DNA of 64,000 nt from Streptomyces sp. DT2A-34 (GTDB lineage: Bacteria; Actinomycetota; Actinomycetes; Streptomycetales; Streptomycetaceae), in assembly GCF_030499515.1 (NCBI RefSeq), contig NZ_JASTWJ010000001.1:434001-498000 (forward strand), given 5' to 3'. Under the pieces are notes generated by a model. The model was not told where the DNA came from. It did not search any database and saw only the letters and a list, made by a program, of their open reading frames with translations. Positions 17,588-26,738 of this stretch are shown here, one piece after another (within the stretch, counting starts at the first letter, position 1; each line of letters opens with the position of its first letter). A program made the position numbers and the translations under genes.

Positions 17588-19354
17588 ATGTCCGCTCTGA
17601 CGACGTCCCCCGACGGTTTTCTGCTGCACGGCGAGCCGTTCCGGATCATCTCCGGCGCGATGCACTACTTCCGGATCCACCCCGACCAGTGGGCCGACCG
17701 ACTGCGCAAGGCCCGCCTCATGGGGCTCAACTCGGTGGAGACGTATGTGCCGTGGAACCTCCACCAGCCCGATCCGGACGGCCCCCTCGTCCTCGACGGC
17801 TTCCTCGACCTGCCCCGCTATCTGCGCCTCGCCCGCGACGAGGGCCTGCACGTCCTGCTGCGCCCGGGGCCGTTCATCTGCGCCGAGTGGGACGACGGCG
17901 GTCTGCCCGCGTGGCTGATCGCGGACCACGACATCCGGCTGCGCACCGGCGACCCGCGCTTCACCGGGGCGATCGACCGCTACCTCGACGCTCTGTTGCC
18001 TGCGCTGCTGCCGCACATGGCCGCGGCGGGCGGCCCGGTGATCGCCGTACAGGTGGAGAACGAGTACGGGGCCTACGGCGACGACTCCGCCTACCTCAAG
18101 CACCTCGAACAGGCCTTCCGCTCCCGCGGTGTCGAGGAGCTGCTCTTCACCTGCGACCAGGCCGACCCGGAGCACCTGGCCACCGGAAGCCTCCCCGGGG
18201 TCCTGGCCACGGCCACCTTCGGCAGCCGGGTCGACCAGAACCTGGCGGAGCTGCGCCGGCACCAGCCCGAGGGCCCCCTGATGTGCGCGGAGTTCTGGAT
18301 CGGCTGGTTCGACCACTGGGGCGGTCCCCACCATGTGCGGGACGCCGCCGACGCCGCCGCCGATCTGGACCGGCTGCTGTCCGCGGGTGCCTCGGTCAAC
18401 ATCTACATGTTCCACGGCGGCACCAACTTCGGCTTCACCAACGGCGCCAACCACAAGCACGCCTACGAGCCCACCGTCACGTCCTACGACTACGACGCGG
18501 CCCTCACCGAGTGCGGCGACCCCGGCCCCAAGTACCACGCCTTCCGCGAGGTCATCGCCCGCCACGCGCCCGTCCCCGACGAGCCGGCCCCCGCGCCCGC
18601 GCCCAAACTCCCGCCCACGACAGTCGAGTTGGACCGCCGGGCCCCGCTCCTCCCGCACGCGTCCACCCTCGCCGAGCCGGTCCGCTCCGACGACCCGGCC
18701 ACGATGAACGACCTGGGCCTGCAGACCGGTTACGCCCTCTACCGCACGACCTTCGAGGCGGCGGGCGACGGCCTGCTGCACTTCGCGGGCGGTGTCGGCG
18801 ACCGCGCCCAGGTCTTCGTCGACGGCGCCCCCGTCGGCGTCCTCGAACGCGAACGGCACGACGAGGCCCTCCCCGTACGCGTCCCGCGCCCCGGCGCCAC
18901 GCTGGAGGTCCTCGTCGAGAACATGGGCGGCGTCAACTACGGCCCCCGCATCGGCGCTCCCAAAGGCCTCCTCGGCCCTGTCTCCTTCAACGGCACGGCC
19001 CTGCGCGGCTGGGACTGCCACCCCCTGCCCCTCGACACCCTGGACGCCGTGCCGTTCGAGCCGTCCGAGGCGACCGCGGCCGCCGAACCCGCCTTCCACC
19101 ACGGCACCTTCGAGGTGGACGCCCCGGCCGACACCTTCCTCGCCCTGCCTGGCTGGACCAAGGGCCAGGCCTGGATCAACGGCTTCCACCTCGGCCGCTA
19201 CTGGAACCGCGGTCCGCAGCACACCCTGTACGTCCCCGCCCCGGTCCTGCGCCCGGGCATCAACGACCTCGTCGTCCTGGAGCTGCACGCCACCACCGAC
19301 ACCCGCGCCCAGCTCACCGACACCGCCGACCTGGGACCGGAGAACACCTGGTGA
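17588..19354 (+). CDS. Beta-galactosidase, glycoside hydrolase family 35 (short form)
   Basis: 588-residue GH35 enzyme. It has the TIM-barrel start GEPFRIISGAMHYFRI, the acid/base glutamate in QVENEYGAYG (about residue 158) and the nucleophile glutamate in MCAEFWIGWFDHWGG (about 238), followed by galactose-binding-like domains. No signal peptide is seen, so it acts in the cytoplasm on imported galactosides. The ATG at 17588 is used because GAAGGGA lies just upstream; the earlier ATG at 17567 would put that site inside the gene. The stop overlaps the second GH35 gene (GTGA). Confidence 0.92.
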   Translation: MSALTTSPDGFLLHGEPFRIISGAMHYFRIHPDQWADRLRKARLMGLNSVETYVPWNLHQPDPDGPLVLDGFLDLPRYLRLARDEGLHVLLRPGPFICAEWDDGGLPAWLIADHDIRLRTGDPRFTGAIDRYLDALLPALLPHMAAAGGPVIAVQVENEYGAYGDDSAYLKHLEQAFRSRGVEELLFTCDQADPEHLATGSLPGVLATATFGSRVDQNLAELRRHQPEGPLMCAEFWIGWFDHWGGPHHVRDAADAAADLDRLLSAGASVNIYMFHGGTNFGFTNGANHKHAYEPTVTSYDYDAALTECGDPGPKYHAFREVIARHAPVPDEPAPAPAPKLPPTTVELDRRAPLLPHASTLAEPVRSDDPATMNDLGLQTGYALYRTTFEAAGDGLLHFAGGVGDRAQVFVDGAPVGVLERERHDEALPVRVPRPGATLEVLVENMGGVNYGPRIGAPKGLLGPVSFNGTALRGWDCHPLPLDTLDAVPFEPSEATAAAEPAFHHGTFEVDAPADTFLALPGWTKGQAWINGFHLGRYWNRGPQHTLYVPAPVLRPGINDLVVLELHATTDTRAQLTDTADLGPENTW

Positions 19355-21723
19355 CCCGCCCACACCGCCTGCGCATCCCCGCACCCGCCGCTCCCCCGCT
19401 GACGGGTCACCTCCCCTTCGCCGACGCGCCCGGCGTCACCGACCCGATCGAGGTGACCAGCCGCTGGCTCACCCGCGGGGGCCGCCCCTGGTTCCCGGTC
19501 TCCGGCGAGTTCCACTACTCCCGCTACCCCGCCGGGGAGTGGGAGGAGGAACTGCTGAAGATGAAGGCGGGCGGCGTGACCGCCGTGGCCTCCTACATCA
19601 TCTGGATCCACCACGAGGAGATCGCGGGCCGCGTCCGCTTCGACGGCAACCGCGACCTGCGCCGCTTCGCCGAACTGTGCGCCCGCCACGGCCTGGACTT
19701 CATCCCGCGCATCGGCCCCTGGTCCCACGCGGAGGTCCGGGGCGGCGGCCTGCCCGACTGGCTCCTGGCCCGCGACTGCACACCCCGCACCGACGACCCG
19801 GCGTATCTGGAGCCGGTGCGCGGCTGGTTCGCGGCCGTCGCCGAGCAGCTGCGCGGCCTCGACCGCGGCCACGGCGACCCGATCATCGCGATCCAGATCG
19901 AGAACGAGCTCTACGACCAGCCCGGTCACCTGCGGACGCTGAAGCGCATGGCCCAGGAAGCCGGCCTCGGCGCGCCGATGTGGACGTCGACCGCGTGGGG
20001 CGGCGTCCAGCTGCCGGGCGACGAACTGCTCCCCCTGTACGGCGGCTACCCCGAGGCCTTCTGGACCGAGGCGGACGGCGGCTGGCCCGACACCTGCCGC
20101 AAGCACTTCTTCTTCACCCACCAACGCGACGACGAGGGCATCGGCGCCGATCTGCGGCCGACCACCGTCCGGGGCGGCGACCCGGACGCCTTCGCGGACC
20201 GATTCCCCTGGGCCACCTGCGAGTTGGGCGGCGGCATGGCGGTGGCCTACCACCGGCGGCCGCGTCTGGACGCCGCCGACATCGGCGCGCTCGGGCTCAC
20301 CAAGATCGGCTGCGGCTCGGTGTGGCAGGGCTACTACATGTTCCACGGCGGCACGAATCCGGCCGGGGAGCTGTCCGCACTCCAGGAGTCCCACGCCACC
20401 GGCTACCCCAACGACCTGCCCGTCCTGACGTACGACTTCCAGACGCCCCTTGGCGAGTACGGCCAGTACCGCCCCTCGTACGACGAACTGCGCCTCCAGC
20501 ACCTGCTGTTGGCGGACTTCGGCCACCTCATCGCCCCCATGGGGTCCGTGCTGCCGGAACAGCGGCCCGACGGCCAGCACGACCGGGACACCCTGCGCTG
20601 GGCGGTCCGCGCGGACGGCACCTCGGGCTTCCTGTTCGTCAACAACCACCAGCCGCACGAACCCCTGCCCGACCGTCCGGACACCTCCTTCACGGTCGAA
20701 TTCCCGGGCGGCGCAGGGACGTTGACGCTGCCCAGCTCGCCGGTGACCGTGCCCGCGGGTGCCTATTTCTGCTGGCCGCTGCGGCTCGACGTCGCGGGTG
20801 TGCGGCTGGAGTGGGCGACCGCGCAGCCGGTGTGCACGCTCGGCCCGGACGGCCGTCCGGTCCTGGTGCTGGCCGCCACCGACGGCATCGCGCCCGAACT
20901 CGCCCTGGACGCGGGCACGGTGAAGTCGGTGAGCGCGCCGTCCGGGGACGTCGCCGAGGCCGACGGCCGGATCCTGGTGACCGGGCTGCGGCCCGGCACC
21001 GACGCGCTGGTCGAGGTGGAGGCGGTGGACGGCCGGCGGGTCGGTCTGCTGGTGCTGGACGCGGCGACGGCTCGTACCGTCTACCGGGGCGAGGCAGGGG
21101 GCGCCGAGCGGCTGGTGCTGTGCGCGGACGGAGTCGTCTTCGACCGCGGCGAGGTACGGGTGCACAGCACTGCCGTACGGCCGTCGTTCGCCGTGCTGCC
21201 CGCGCCGGAGCATGCGCTGGTGGTCGACGGTCGGACGGTGACCGGTGAGGCGGACGGGGTGTTCGCCCGCTACACCGTCGGGGGCGGCGGCGCGGAGGGC
21301 GAGGCTTCCGCGGTGCCGGTCACCCTCGTCCGGCCTGCCGGTCCGGCGCCCGAGCCCTCGACGGGCGTGCTGGGCCGGGCGAGCGCGCCCGCGGACAAGT
21401 ACTTCGACTCTGTGGCCGCCGAGTACCGCATCGACGTACCGGAGGATCTCCCGGACGGCACCGTCCTGCGGCTGCACTGGAGCGGGGACGTGGGGCGGGC
21501 GTACGTGGGGGACACCCTGGTCGCCGACCAGTTCTTCTCGGGGCGGTTCTGGGACATCGGACGGCTCCCGGCGGGAGCGGTGCTGCGGGTGCGGGTGCTC
21601 CCGCTGCACGCCGACGCCATGGTCCACGTGCCGCAGAACGCCAGGGAGGCGGCGGGGACGGCTGCCGTGACGCGGGCCGAGTGGATCAGCAGCCGGACGT
21701 GGGCGGTCCGACCGACCGGCTGA
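19351..21723 (+). CDS. Beta-galactosidase, glycoside hydrolase family 35 (long form)
   Basis: 790-residue GH35-type enzyme, only distantly similar to its upstream neighbour. The barrel begins PWFPVSGEFHYSRYP. The probable acid/base is in IQIENELYDQ (about residue 188) and the nucleophile glutamate is probably in TCELGGGMA (about 292); YMFHGGTNP follows. A C-terminal region of about 400 residues looks like beta-sandwich domains. It has no signal peptide. GTG at 19351 overlaps the upstream stop, so both galactosidases are made together. Two GH35 proteins of different size suggest two linkages or two steps on one glycan. The family call is firm, the substrate unknown. Confidence 0.87.
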   Translation: MTRPHRLRIPAPAAPPLTGHLPFADAPGVTDPIEVTSRWLTRGGRPWFPVSGEFHYSRYPAGEWEEELLKMKAGGVTAVASYIIWIHHEEIAGRVRFDGNRDLRRFAELCARHGLDFIPRIGPWSHAEVRGGGLPDWLLARDCTPRTDDPAYLEPVRGWFAAVAEQLRGLDRGHGDPIIAIQIENELYDQPGHLRTLKRMAQEAGLGAPMWTSTAWGGVQLPGDELLPLYGGYPEAFWTEADGGWPDTCRKHFFFTHQRDDEGIGADLRPTTVRGGDPDAFADRFPWATCELGGGMAVAYHRRPRLDAADIGALGLTKIGCGSVWQGYYMFHGGTNPAGELSALQESHATGYPNDLPVLTYDFQTPLGEYGQYRPSYDELRLQHLLLADFGHLIAPMGSVLPEQRPDGQHDRDTLRWAVRADGTSGFLFVNNHQPHEPLPDRPDTSFTVEFPGGAGTLTLPSSPVTVPAGAYFCWPLRLDVAGVRLEWATAQPVCTLGPDGRPVLVLAATDGIAPELALDAGTVKSVSAPSGDVAEADGRILVTGLRPGTDALVEVEAVDGRRVGLLVLDAATARTVYRGEAGGAERLVLCADGVVFDRGEVRVHSTAVRPSFAVLPAPEHALVVDGRTVTGEADGVFARYTVGGGGAEGEASAVPVTLVRPAGPAPEPSTGVLGRASAPADKYFDSVAAEYRIDVPEDLPDGTVLRLHWSGDVGRAYVGDTLVADQFFSGRFWDIGRLPAGAVLRVRVLPLHADAMVHVPQNAREAAGTAAVTRAEWISSRTWAVRPTG

Positions 21724-21823
21724 GGCTGCGCCCGTCCGGGATCCCGTCCCGTCGGCCTGCCTATGCTGGGGGTCTGCCGGGGCGGGACACCACCGCCGTG
21801 CCGACGTCGAGGAAACAGCCATC

Positions 21824-22891
21824 ATGACCCGCAGCTCCGCCGACGGCACCGCTCCGAGGGGGCGCAGCAGACGGAACTTCGCGGGCTCGCGTCCGGTGAT
21901 GGACGACGTGGCCCGGCTGGCCGGCGTCTCCAAGCAGACCGTCTCGCGCGTCCTCAACGACCATCCGTCGGTGCGGCCCGAGACCCGCGAGACGGTTCTG
22001 GCGGCCATGCGGACGCTGGGCTACCGGCCGAGCCGCAGTGCCAGGTCGCTGGCCAGCGGGAAGACCCGGATGCTCGGCGTGATCTCCTTCGACGCCGCCC
22101 GCTACGGGCCCGCCGCCATCCTCACCGCGATCAACACCGCCGCACAGGAGGCCGGTTACCTGCTGAGCTCGATCGCACTGGACACCGCCGAGCCGGACAC
22201 GGTGGTCGAGGCGGTGAACCGGCTGTCGGCCGAGGGCGCGGACGGGGTGATCGCCATCGCCCCGCAGCTGTGGGTGGGCAAGGCGCTGGCGGACACCCGC
22301 CTCGACACCCCGCTGGTCGTGCTGGAGAACGGCCTCGACACCGACACCCAGCAGGTCACCGGCGACTCGCGGACCGGGGCCCGCAAGGCCACGGAACACC
22401 TGCTGGGGCTCGGCCACCGCACCGTCTGGCATATCGCGGGCCCGACCGGCTGGACCTCCGCCGACCACCGGATGGGCAGTTGGCAGGCCTGTCTGGAGGC
22501 GGCCGGCGTCGAGGTCCCTGCCCCGCTGATCGGCGACTGGAGCGCCGACTCCGGCTACGAGCTGGGCCGCCGGCTGGCCCGGCGCCCGGACGTCACGGCC
22601 GTGTTCGTCTCCAACGACCAGATGGCCCTCGGTCTGCTGCACGCCCTGCACGAAGCCGGCCGCTCGGTCCCGGAAGACGTCAGCGTCGTGGGCTACGACG
22701 ACATCCCCGAGGCCGCGCACTTCCTGCCGCCGCTGACCACCGTACGCACGGACTTCGCCGAGATCGGCACGCGTTCACTGCGCCTGCTGCTGGACCGGCT
22801 CGACGGCCCCGCCGAGCCGCCCCGGGTCGACTCACTGGTCCCGGTCGACCTCGTGGTCCGTCGCAGCAGCGGCCGTGCGCCGGGGCACTGA
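21824..22891 (+). CDS. LacI-family transcriptional regulator
   Basis: 355-residue LacI/GalR regulator. The helix-turn-helix is MDDVARLAGVSKQTVSRVL (about residues 26-44), the hinge helix follows, and a periplasmic-binding-protein-like sugar domain ends with VSVVGYDDIPEA. It closes the galactoside cluster, 100 bp after the long GH35 gene, and most likely binds the palindrome at 16342-16365. GAGGAAAC precedes the ATG. It lies end to end with the P-type ATPase gene, 15 bp apart. Confidence 0.92.
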   Translation: MTRSSADGTAPRGRSRRNFAGSRPVMDDVARLAGVSKQTVSRVLNDHPSVRPETRETVLAAMRTLGYRPSRSARSLASGKTRMLGVISFDAARYGPAAILTAINTAAQEAGYLLSSIALDTAEPDTVVEAVNRLSAEGADGVIAIAPQLWVGKALADTRLDTPLVVLENGLDTDTQQVTGDSRTGARKATEHLLGLGHRTVWHIAGPTGWTSADHRMGSWQACLEAAGVEVPAPLIGDWSADSGYELGRRLARRPDVTAVFVSNDQMALGLLHALHEAGRSVPEDVSVVGYDDIPEAAHFLPPLTTVRTDFAEIGTRSLRLLLDRLDGPAEPPRVDSLVPVDLVVRRSSGRAPGH

Positions 22892-22906
22892 CGGGCCCTC
22901 ATCCCA

Positions 22907-24907
22907 TCAGTCGGCCTCTCGGTCGGTCCCGTCGGTTGCCGCCCGCTGCCAGGCCGCCTCGCGCAGCAGGCGCAGTCCGTTCAGGCCGACGAGGACCGTG
23001 GAGCCCTCGTGGCCCGCGACGCCGAGCGGCAGCGGAAGGGTGCCGACCAGGTCCCAGGTGACGAGGCCGGCGATGAACACCCCGGCGATGACGAGGTTCT
23101 GCACGACCAGCTTCCGGGCCCGGCGGGAGAGGGCGACGGTGGTGGGGACGGCGGCGAGTTCGTCACGGACGATCACCGCGTCGGCGGTCTCCAGGGCGAG
23201 GTCGGATCCCGCCCGGCCCATGGCGACGCCGATGTGGGCGGCGGCCAGGGCGGGAGCGTCGTTGACACCGTCGCCGACGACCATCACCTTGCGGCCCGCG
23301 CCCTCCCACTCCCTGACCGCGCCCGTCTTGTCCTGCGGCAGCAGCCCGGCACGCACATCCTCGATGCCGGCCTCGGCGGCCAGCCGGGCGGCGGCCCTGG
23401 GGTTGTCGCCGGTGAGCAGGATCGGGGCGGTGCCGGTGAGTGCGGTGAGGGAGGCGACGGTGGCCGCGGCGTCCGGGCGCAGCCGGTCCGCGATGCCGAG
23501 GATCCCTGCGGGGGCGCCGTCGACGACCACGAGGACGGCGGTACGGCCGGACTGTTCCAGTTCCTCGGCGAGCGCAGCGACCGGGCTGCCGTCACCGTCC
23601 ACGCTGTCGAGCAGGCGGGCCGGGGCGCCGACCTCGACCGTACGGCCGTCGACGAGGGCCTGCACTCCCACCCCGGGCGCGGAGGCGAAGTCCTGCGCGG
23701 TGGGCAGCTCCAGGCGGCGCTCGTGGGCCGCGGCCACGACGGCCCGGGCCAGCGGGTGTTCGCTGGGGTGCTCGGCGGCAGCGGCGAGCGTCAGCAACGC
23801 GTCCTCGTCCAGCCCCCGTCCGGGCAGCGGCCGTACGTCGGTGACGCGCGGTGTGCCCTCGGTGAGGGTGCCGGTCTTGTCCAGCGCGACGGCGTCGACC
23901 TGGCCGAGGCGTTCCATCGCCACCGCCGACTTCACCAGGACACCGTGCCGGCCGGCGTTGGCGATGGCCGACAGCAGGGGCGGCATGGTGGCCAGGACCA
24001 CCGCGCACGGCGAGGCCACGATCATGAAGGTCATGGCCCGCAGCAGCGCCTCGGAGAACTCCTCGCCGAAGGCGAGCGGAACACCGAACACGGCGAGCGT
24101 CGCGGCCACCATGCCCAGGGAGTAGCGCTGTTCGACCTTCTCGATGAACAGCTGGGTGGGGGCCTTGGTCTCGGACGCCTCTTGCACCATCCGCACGATG
24201 CGGGCGATCACGGAGTCGGAGGCGTCGCGTTCGACCCGGACGCGCAGGGCACCGGTGCCGTTGAGGGTGCCGGCGAACACCTCGTCGCCCTGCTGCTTCG
24301 CCGCGGGGAGCGGTTCGCCGGTGATGGTCGCCTGGTCCACCTCACTGGCGCCGTCCAGCACCCGGCCGTCGGCTCCGACGCGCTCGCCGGGCCGCACGAG
24401 GACGGTGTCTCCGACCGCCAACTCCTCGACGGGGACGGTCTGTTCGGTGCCGTCGGGGCCGATCCGGGTGGCGGTGGCGGGGGCGAGGTCGAGCAGTCCG
24501 CGCACCGAGTCGGCGGTGCGGGCGGTGGCGAGCGCCTCCAGGGCGCCCGAGGTCGCGAAGATGACGATCAGCAGGGCGCCGTCCATCACCTGCCCGATCG
24601 AGGCGGCGCCGAGCGCGGCGACGACCATCAGCAGGTCGACGTCGAGGGTCTTGTCCTTGAGCGCCTTGAGCCCTTCCCAGCCCGGCTCCCAGCCACCCGT
24701 GGCGTACGCCAGCGCGTACAGCGGGCCCCAGGTCCAGGCAGGTGCTCCGGCGAACTGCAAGGGCAGCGCGAGCAGGAACAGCACGGTGGCCGCGGCGGCC
24801 CAGCGGACCTCGGGCAGCGCCAGAAGCCGCGTACGCCGCCGGGGCACGGCGCCGGACCGCGCGGACACGGCTCGGTCGGCCGAGGGCGAGGTGAGCGTGG
24901 AAGTCAT
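22907..24907 (-). CDS. P1B-4-type heavy-metal efflux ATPase (Co/Zn/Fe group)
   Basis: 666-residue P-type ATPase. It has phosphorylation motif DKTGTLTEG, actuator motif TITGEPLP, hinge GDGVNDAPAL, the transmembrane metal motif SPC (VASPCAVVL) instead of CPC, and the last-helix motif HEGSTVLVGLNGLRLL. SPC plus HEGxT and no N-terminal metal-binding domain define the P1B-4 group (CoaT/CtpD), which exports cobalt, iron or zinc. I use the ATG at 24907; a GTG at 24916 would add three residues, and neither has a clear ribosome site. Upstream lies a cluster of TTCATG repeats. Next to znuBCA it may balance metal uptake with efflux. Confidence 0.88.
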   Translation of the reverse strand: MTSTLTSPSADRAVSARSGAVPRRRTRLLALPEVRWAAAATVLFLLALPLQFAGAPAWTWGPLYALAYATGGWEPGWEGLKALKDKTLDVDLLMVVAALGAASIGQVMDGALLIVIFATSGALEALATARTADSVRGLLDLAPATATRIGPDGTEQTVPVEELAVGDTVLVRPGERVGADGRVLDGASEVDQATITGEPLPAAKQQGDEVFAGTLNGTGALRVRVERDASDSVIARIVRMVQEASETKAPTQLFIEKVEQRYSLGMVAATLAVFGVPLAFGEEFSEALLRAMTFMIVASPCAVVLATMPPLLSAIANAGRHGVLVKSAVAMERLGQVDAVALDKTGTLTEGTPRVTDVRPLPGRGLDEDALLTLAAAAEHPSEHPLARAVVAAAHERRLELPTAQDFASAPGVGVQALVDGRTVEVGAPARLLDSVDGDGSPVAALAEELEQSGRTAVLVVVDGAPAGILGIADRLRPDAAATVASLTALTGTAPILLTGDNPRAAARLAAEAGIEDVRAGLLPQDKTGAVREWEGAGRKVMVVGDGVNDAPALAAAHIGVAMGRAGSDLALETADAVIVRDELAAVPTTVALSRRARKLVVQNLVIAGVFIAGLVTWDLVGTLPLPLGVAGHEGSTVLVGLNGLRLLREAAWQRAATDGTDREAD

Positions 24908-24929
24908 GCACGGCACGATACAGGAATAG

Positions 24930-24979
24930 ATGAAGACTCCTTCATGTCTTCATGTCATTCATGCCTTCATGCCTTCATG
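24930..24979. promoter_or_regulatory. Inverted repeat plus TTCATG array upstream of the metal ATPase gene
   Basis: ATGAAG (24930-24935) and CTTCAT (24940-24945) form a perfect inverted repeat with a 4-nt gap. The right arm starts an array of five TTCATG units at 24941, 24949, 24958, 24966 and 24974 (steps of 8-9 bp); one more lies at 25001. The site is 23 bp before the ATPase start and resembles the TGAA/TTCA dyads bound by ArsR/SmtB metal sensors. That match is a resemblance, not proof. Confidence 0.5.
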
Positions 24980-25020
24980 CCAGAAGCTTTCAGTCGCACC
25001 TTCATGGCCAGGGCCTCATG

Positions 25021-25893
25021 TCAGACGGTGGCGCGCGCGGCTCCCCACCGCCGTGCCCGGTAGCCGCCCACCCCCCTGCACACGAGGTAGATCGTGAACG
25101 AGATCGTGGTGACGTACGGGCTGATGGGAACGCTGCTGCCGAGGGCCAGCAGGATCCCGCCCTCGATCGAGGCCACCGCGAACACCACGCTCAGCGTCGG
25201 CAGAAGCACCGGTGAGGCCGTGATCCGGGCCGCGGCGGCCGCGGGCGTGACGACGAGGGTGAGGACCAGCAGCGCCCCGACGATCTGCACGGAGAGCGCG
25301 ACCGCGAGGCCCAGCACGATCATGAAGGCGAACGACAGCCCCCGTACCGGTACGCCCCGCGCCTCGGCCACCTCCGGGTCGGCGCTGGCGAAGGCGAGCG
25401 GCCGCCACATGACCGCCAGCGCCACGAGCACCACGGCCGAGGTGCCGAGCAGCCAGGACATCTGCGGGGTGTCCACGGCGACGATCTGTCCGGTGAGCAG
25501 GCCGAACTTGTTCGCCGCCCGCCCCTTGTACAGGGCGAGGAAGAGCACGCCGAGGCCGAGGCCGAACGGCATGATGATGCCGATCACCGAGTTGCGGTCC
25601 CGGGCGCGCGAACCGAGCAGGCCGATGGCTCCGGCGGCGATCAGGGAACCGACGATCGAGCCGGCCACGATGTTCATGTCCAGCAGCAGCGCGGCCGAGG
25701 CACCGGCGAACGACAGCTCGCTGATCCCGTGCACCGCGAACGGCAGGTCCCGCATGATCACGAAGACCCCCACCAGACCGCCGACCAGGCCGAGTGCGAC
25801 GCCGGCGATCAGGGAGTTGCGGACCAGGGCGAGCAGTTCGCCGTAGTTGTCGAAGTCGAAGATCTGCTGCCAGATCCCGTCGGCGAGGGTCAT
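25021..25893 (-). CDS. znuB: Zinc/manganese ABC transporter permease
   Basis: 290-residue ABC-3 family membrane protein with eight to nine hydrophobic segments and the family segments GVFVIMRDLPFAVHGISELSF and LVLTLVVTPAAAA, shown here in part. It forms the channel for zinc uptake with the ATPase and lipoprotein encoded upstream. ATG at 25893 overlaps the ATPase stop as ATGA. Zinc rather than manganese is inferred from the Zur-like box at the head of the operon. Confidence 0.9.
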   Translation of the reverse strand: MTLADGIWQQIFDFDNYGELLALVRNSLIAGVALGLVGGLVGVFVIMRDLPFAVHGISELSFAGASAALLLDMNIVAGSIVGSLIAAGAIGLLGSRARDRNSVIGIIMPFGLGLGVLFLALYKGRAANKFGLLTGQIVAVDTPQMSWLLGTSAVVLVALAVMWRPLAFASADPEVAEARGVPVRGLSFAFMIVLGLAVALSVQIVGALLVLTLVVTPAAAAARITASPVLLPTLSVVFAVASIEGGILLALGSSVPISPYVTTISFTIYLVCRGVGGYRARRWGAARATV

Positions 25894-26738
25894 GACCGTA
25901 CTCCGTGCGGCGGTTCGGGGTGATGCGGCGGCTGCGCCACCTCGTCGGGCGCGCCCACGACCGTGATCCGGTCCCGGACGCGGATGACGTCGACCGGCGT
26001 TCCGTACAGCCGCGACAGTGCCTCGGAGGTCAGCACCTCGTCGGGTGTGCCGACCCGGAAGCCGCCGCGGGCGAGGTACAGCACGCGGTCCACCAGTCCC
26101 AGTACGGGGTTGATCTCGTGGGTCACGAAGACCACCGCTGTGCCGTGGGAGCGGCGCCGGGCGTCCACCAGTTCGGTCACGGCCCGTTGGTGGTGCAGGT
26201 CGAGGGAGAGCAGCGGCTCGTCGCACAGCAGGATCCGCGGGTCGGTGGCCAGCGCCTGTCCGATGCGTACGCGCTGGCGTTCGCCGCCGGAGAGCAGGCC
26301 GACGGGGACGTCCGCGTACGCGGCGGCCCCGACCGAGGCGAGGATCTCGTCCACGCGGCGGCGTACGGCGCCCGTGCGCAGCCGGGGTCCGAAGCCGTGC
26401 CCGTCGATGCCGAAGCGGACCAGGTCCCGGGCGCGCAGCATGGCGTGCGCGGACAGGGTCCCCTGCTGGGGGACGTAGCCGATGTGCCGGCTGCCGGACC
26501 GGGGCGGACGGCCCAGGACCGTCAGCGTGCCGGCGGACAGCCGGCGCCCGCCCAGCAGGGCGCGTACGAAGCTGGTCTTGCCCGATCCGTTGGGGCCGAG
26601 CACGGCCAGGAACTCGCCCGGCCGTACGTCGAGATCGAGGTCCTGCCAGAGCACGCGCTCGCCGTAGGAGAGGGCCGCGTTGCGCAGGCTGATCACCGCG
26701 GTGTCCGTGCGAGGGTCGGACACTCCCGGGCGGCTCAC
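25890..26738 (-). CDS. znuC: Zinc/manganese ABC transporter ATP-binding protein
   Basis: 282-residue ATPase with Walker A GPNGSGKTS, signature LLSGGERQRVRIGQAL, Walker B ILLCDEPLLSLD and the VTHEINPV switch. The C-terminal tail beyond residue 250 is rich in His and Pro (PPHHPEPPHG), a possible weak metal-binding tail. GTG at 26738 overlaps the stop of the binding-protein gene and its own stop overlaps the permease start, so the three parts are coupled. Confidence 0.9.
   Translation of the reverse strand: MSRPGVSDPRTDTAVISLRNAALSYGERVLWQDLDLDVRPGEFLAVLGPNGSGKTSFVRALLGGRRLSAGTLTVLGRPPRSGSRHIGYVPQQGTLSAHAMLRARDLVRFGIDGHGFGPRLRTGAVRRRVDEILASVGAAAYADVPVGLLSGGERQRVRIGQALATDPRILLCDEPLLSLDLHHQRAVTELVDARRRSHGTAVVFVTHEINPVLGLVDRVLYLARGGFRVGTPDEVLTSEALSRLYGTPVDVIRVRDRITVVGAPDEVAQPPHHPEPPHGVRS

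Noticed and set aside
21737..21746. CGGGATCCCG palindrome upstream of the LacI gene as a second operator
   Set aside because: It shares no core with the 24-bp palindrome at 16342 and is short enough for chance.
17390..22008. Long minus-strand open frames opposite the GH35 genes
   Set aside because: The plus-strand genes have full catalytic motifs; the antisense products are Val/Gly/Arg-rich shadows.
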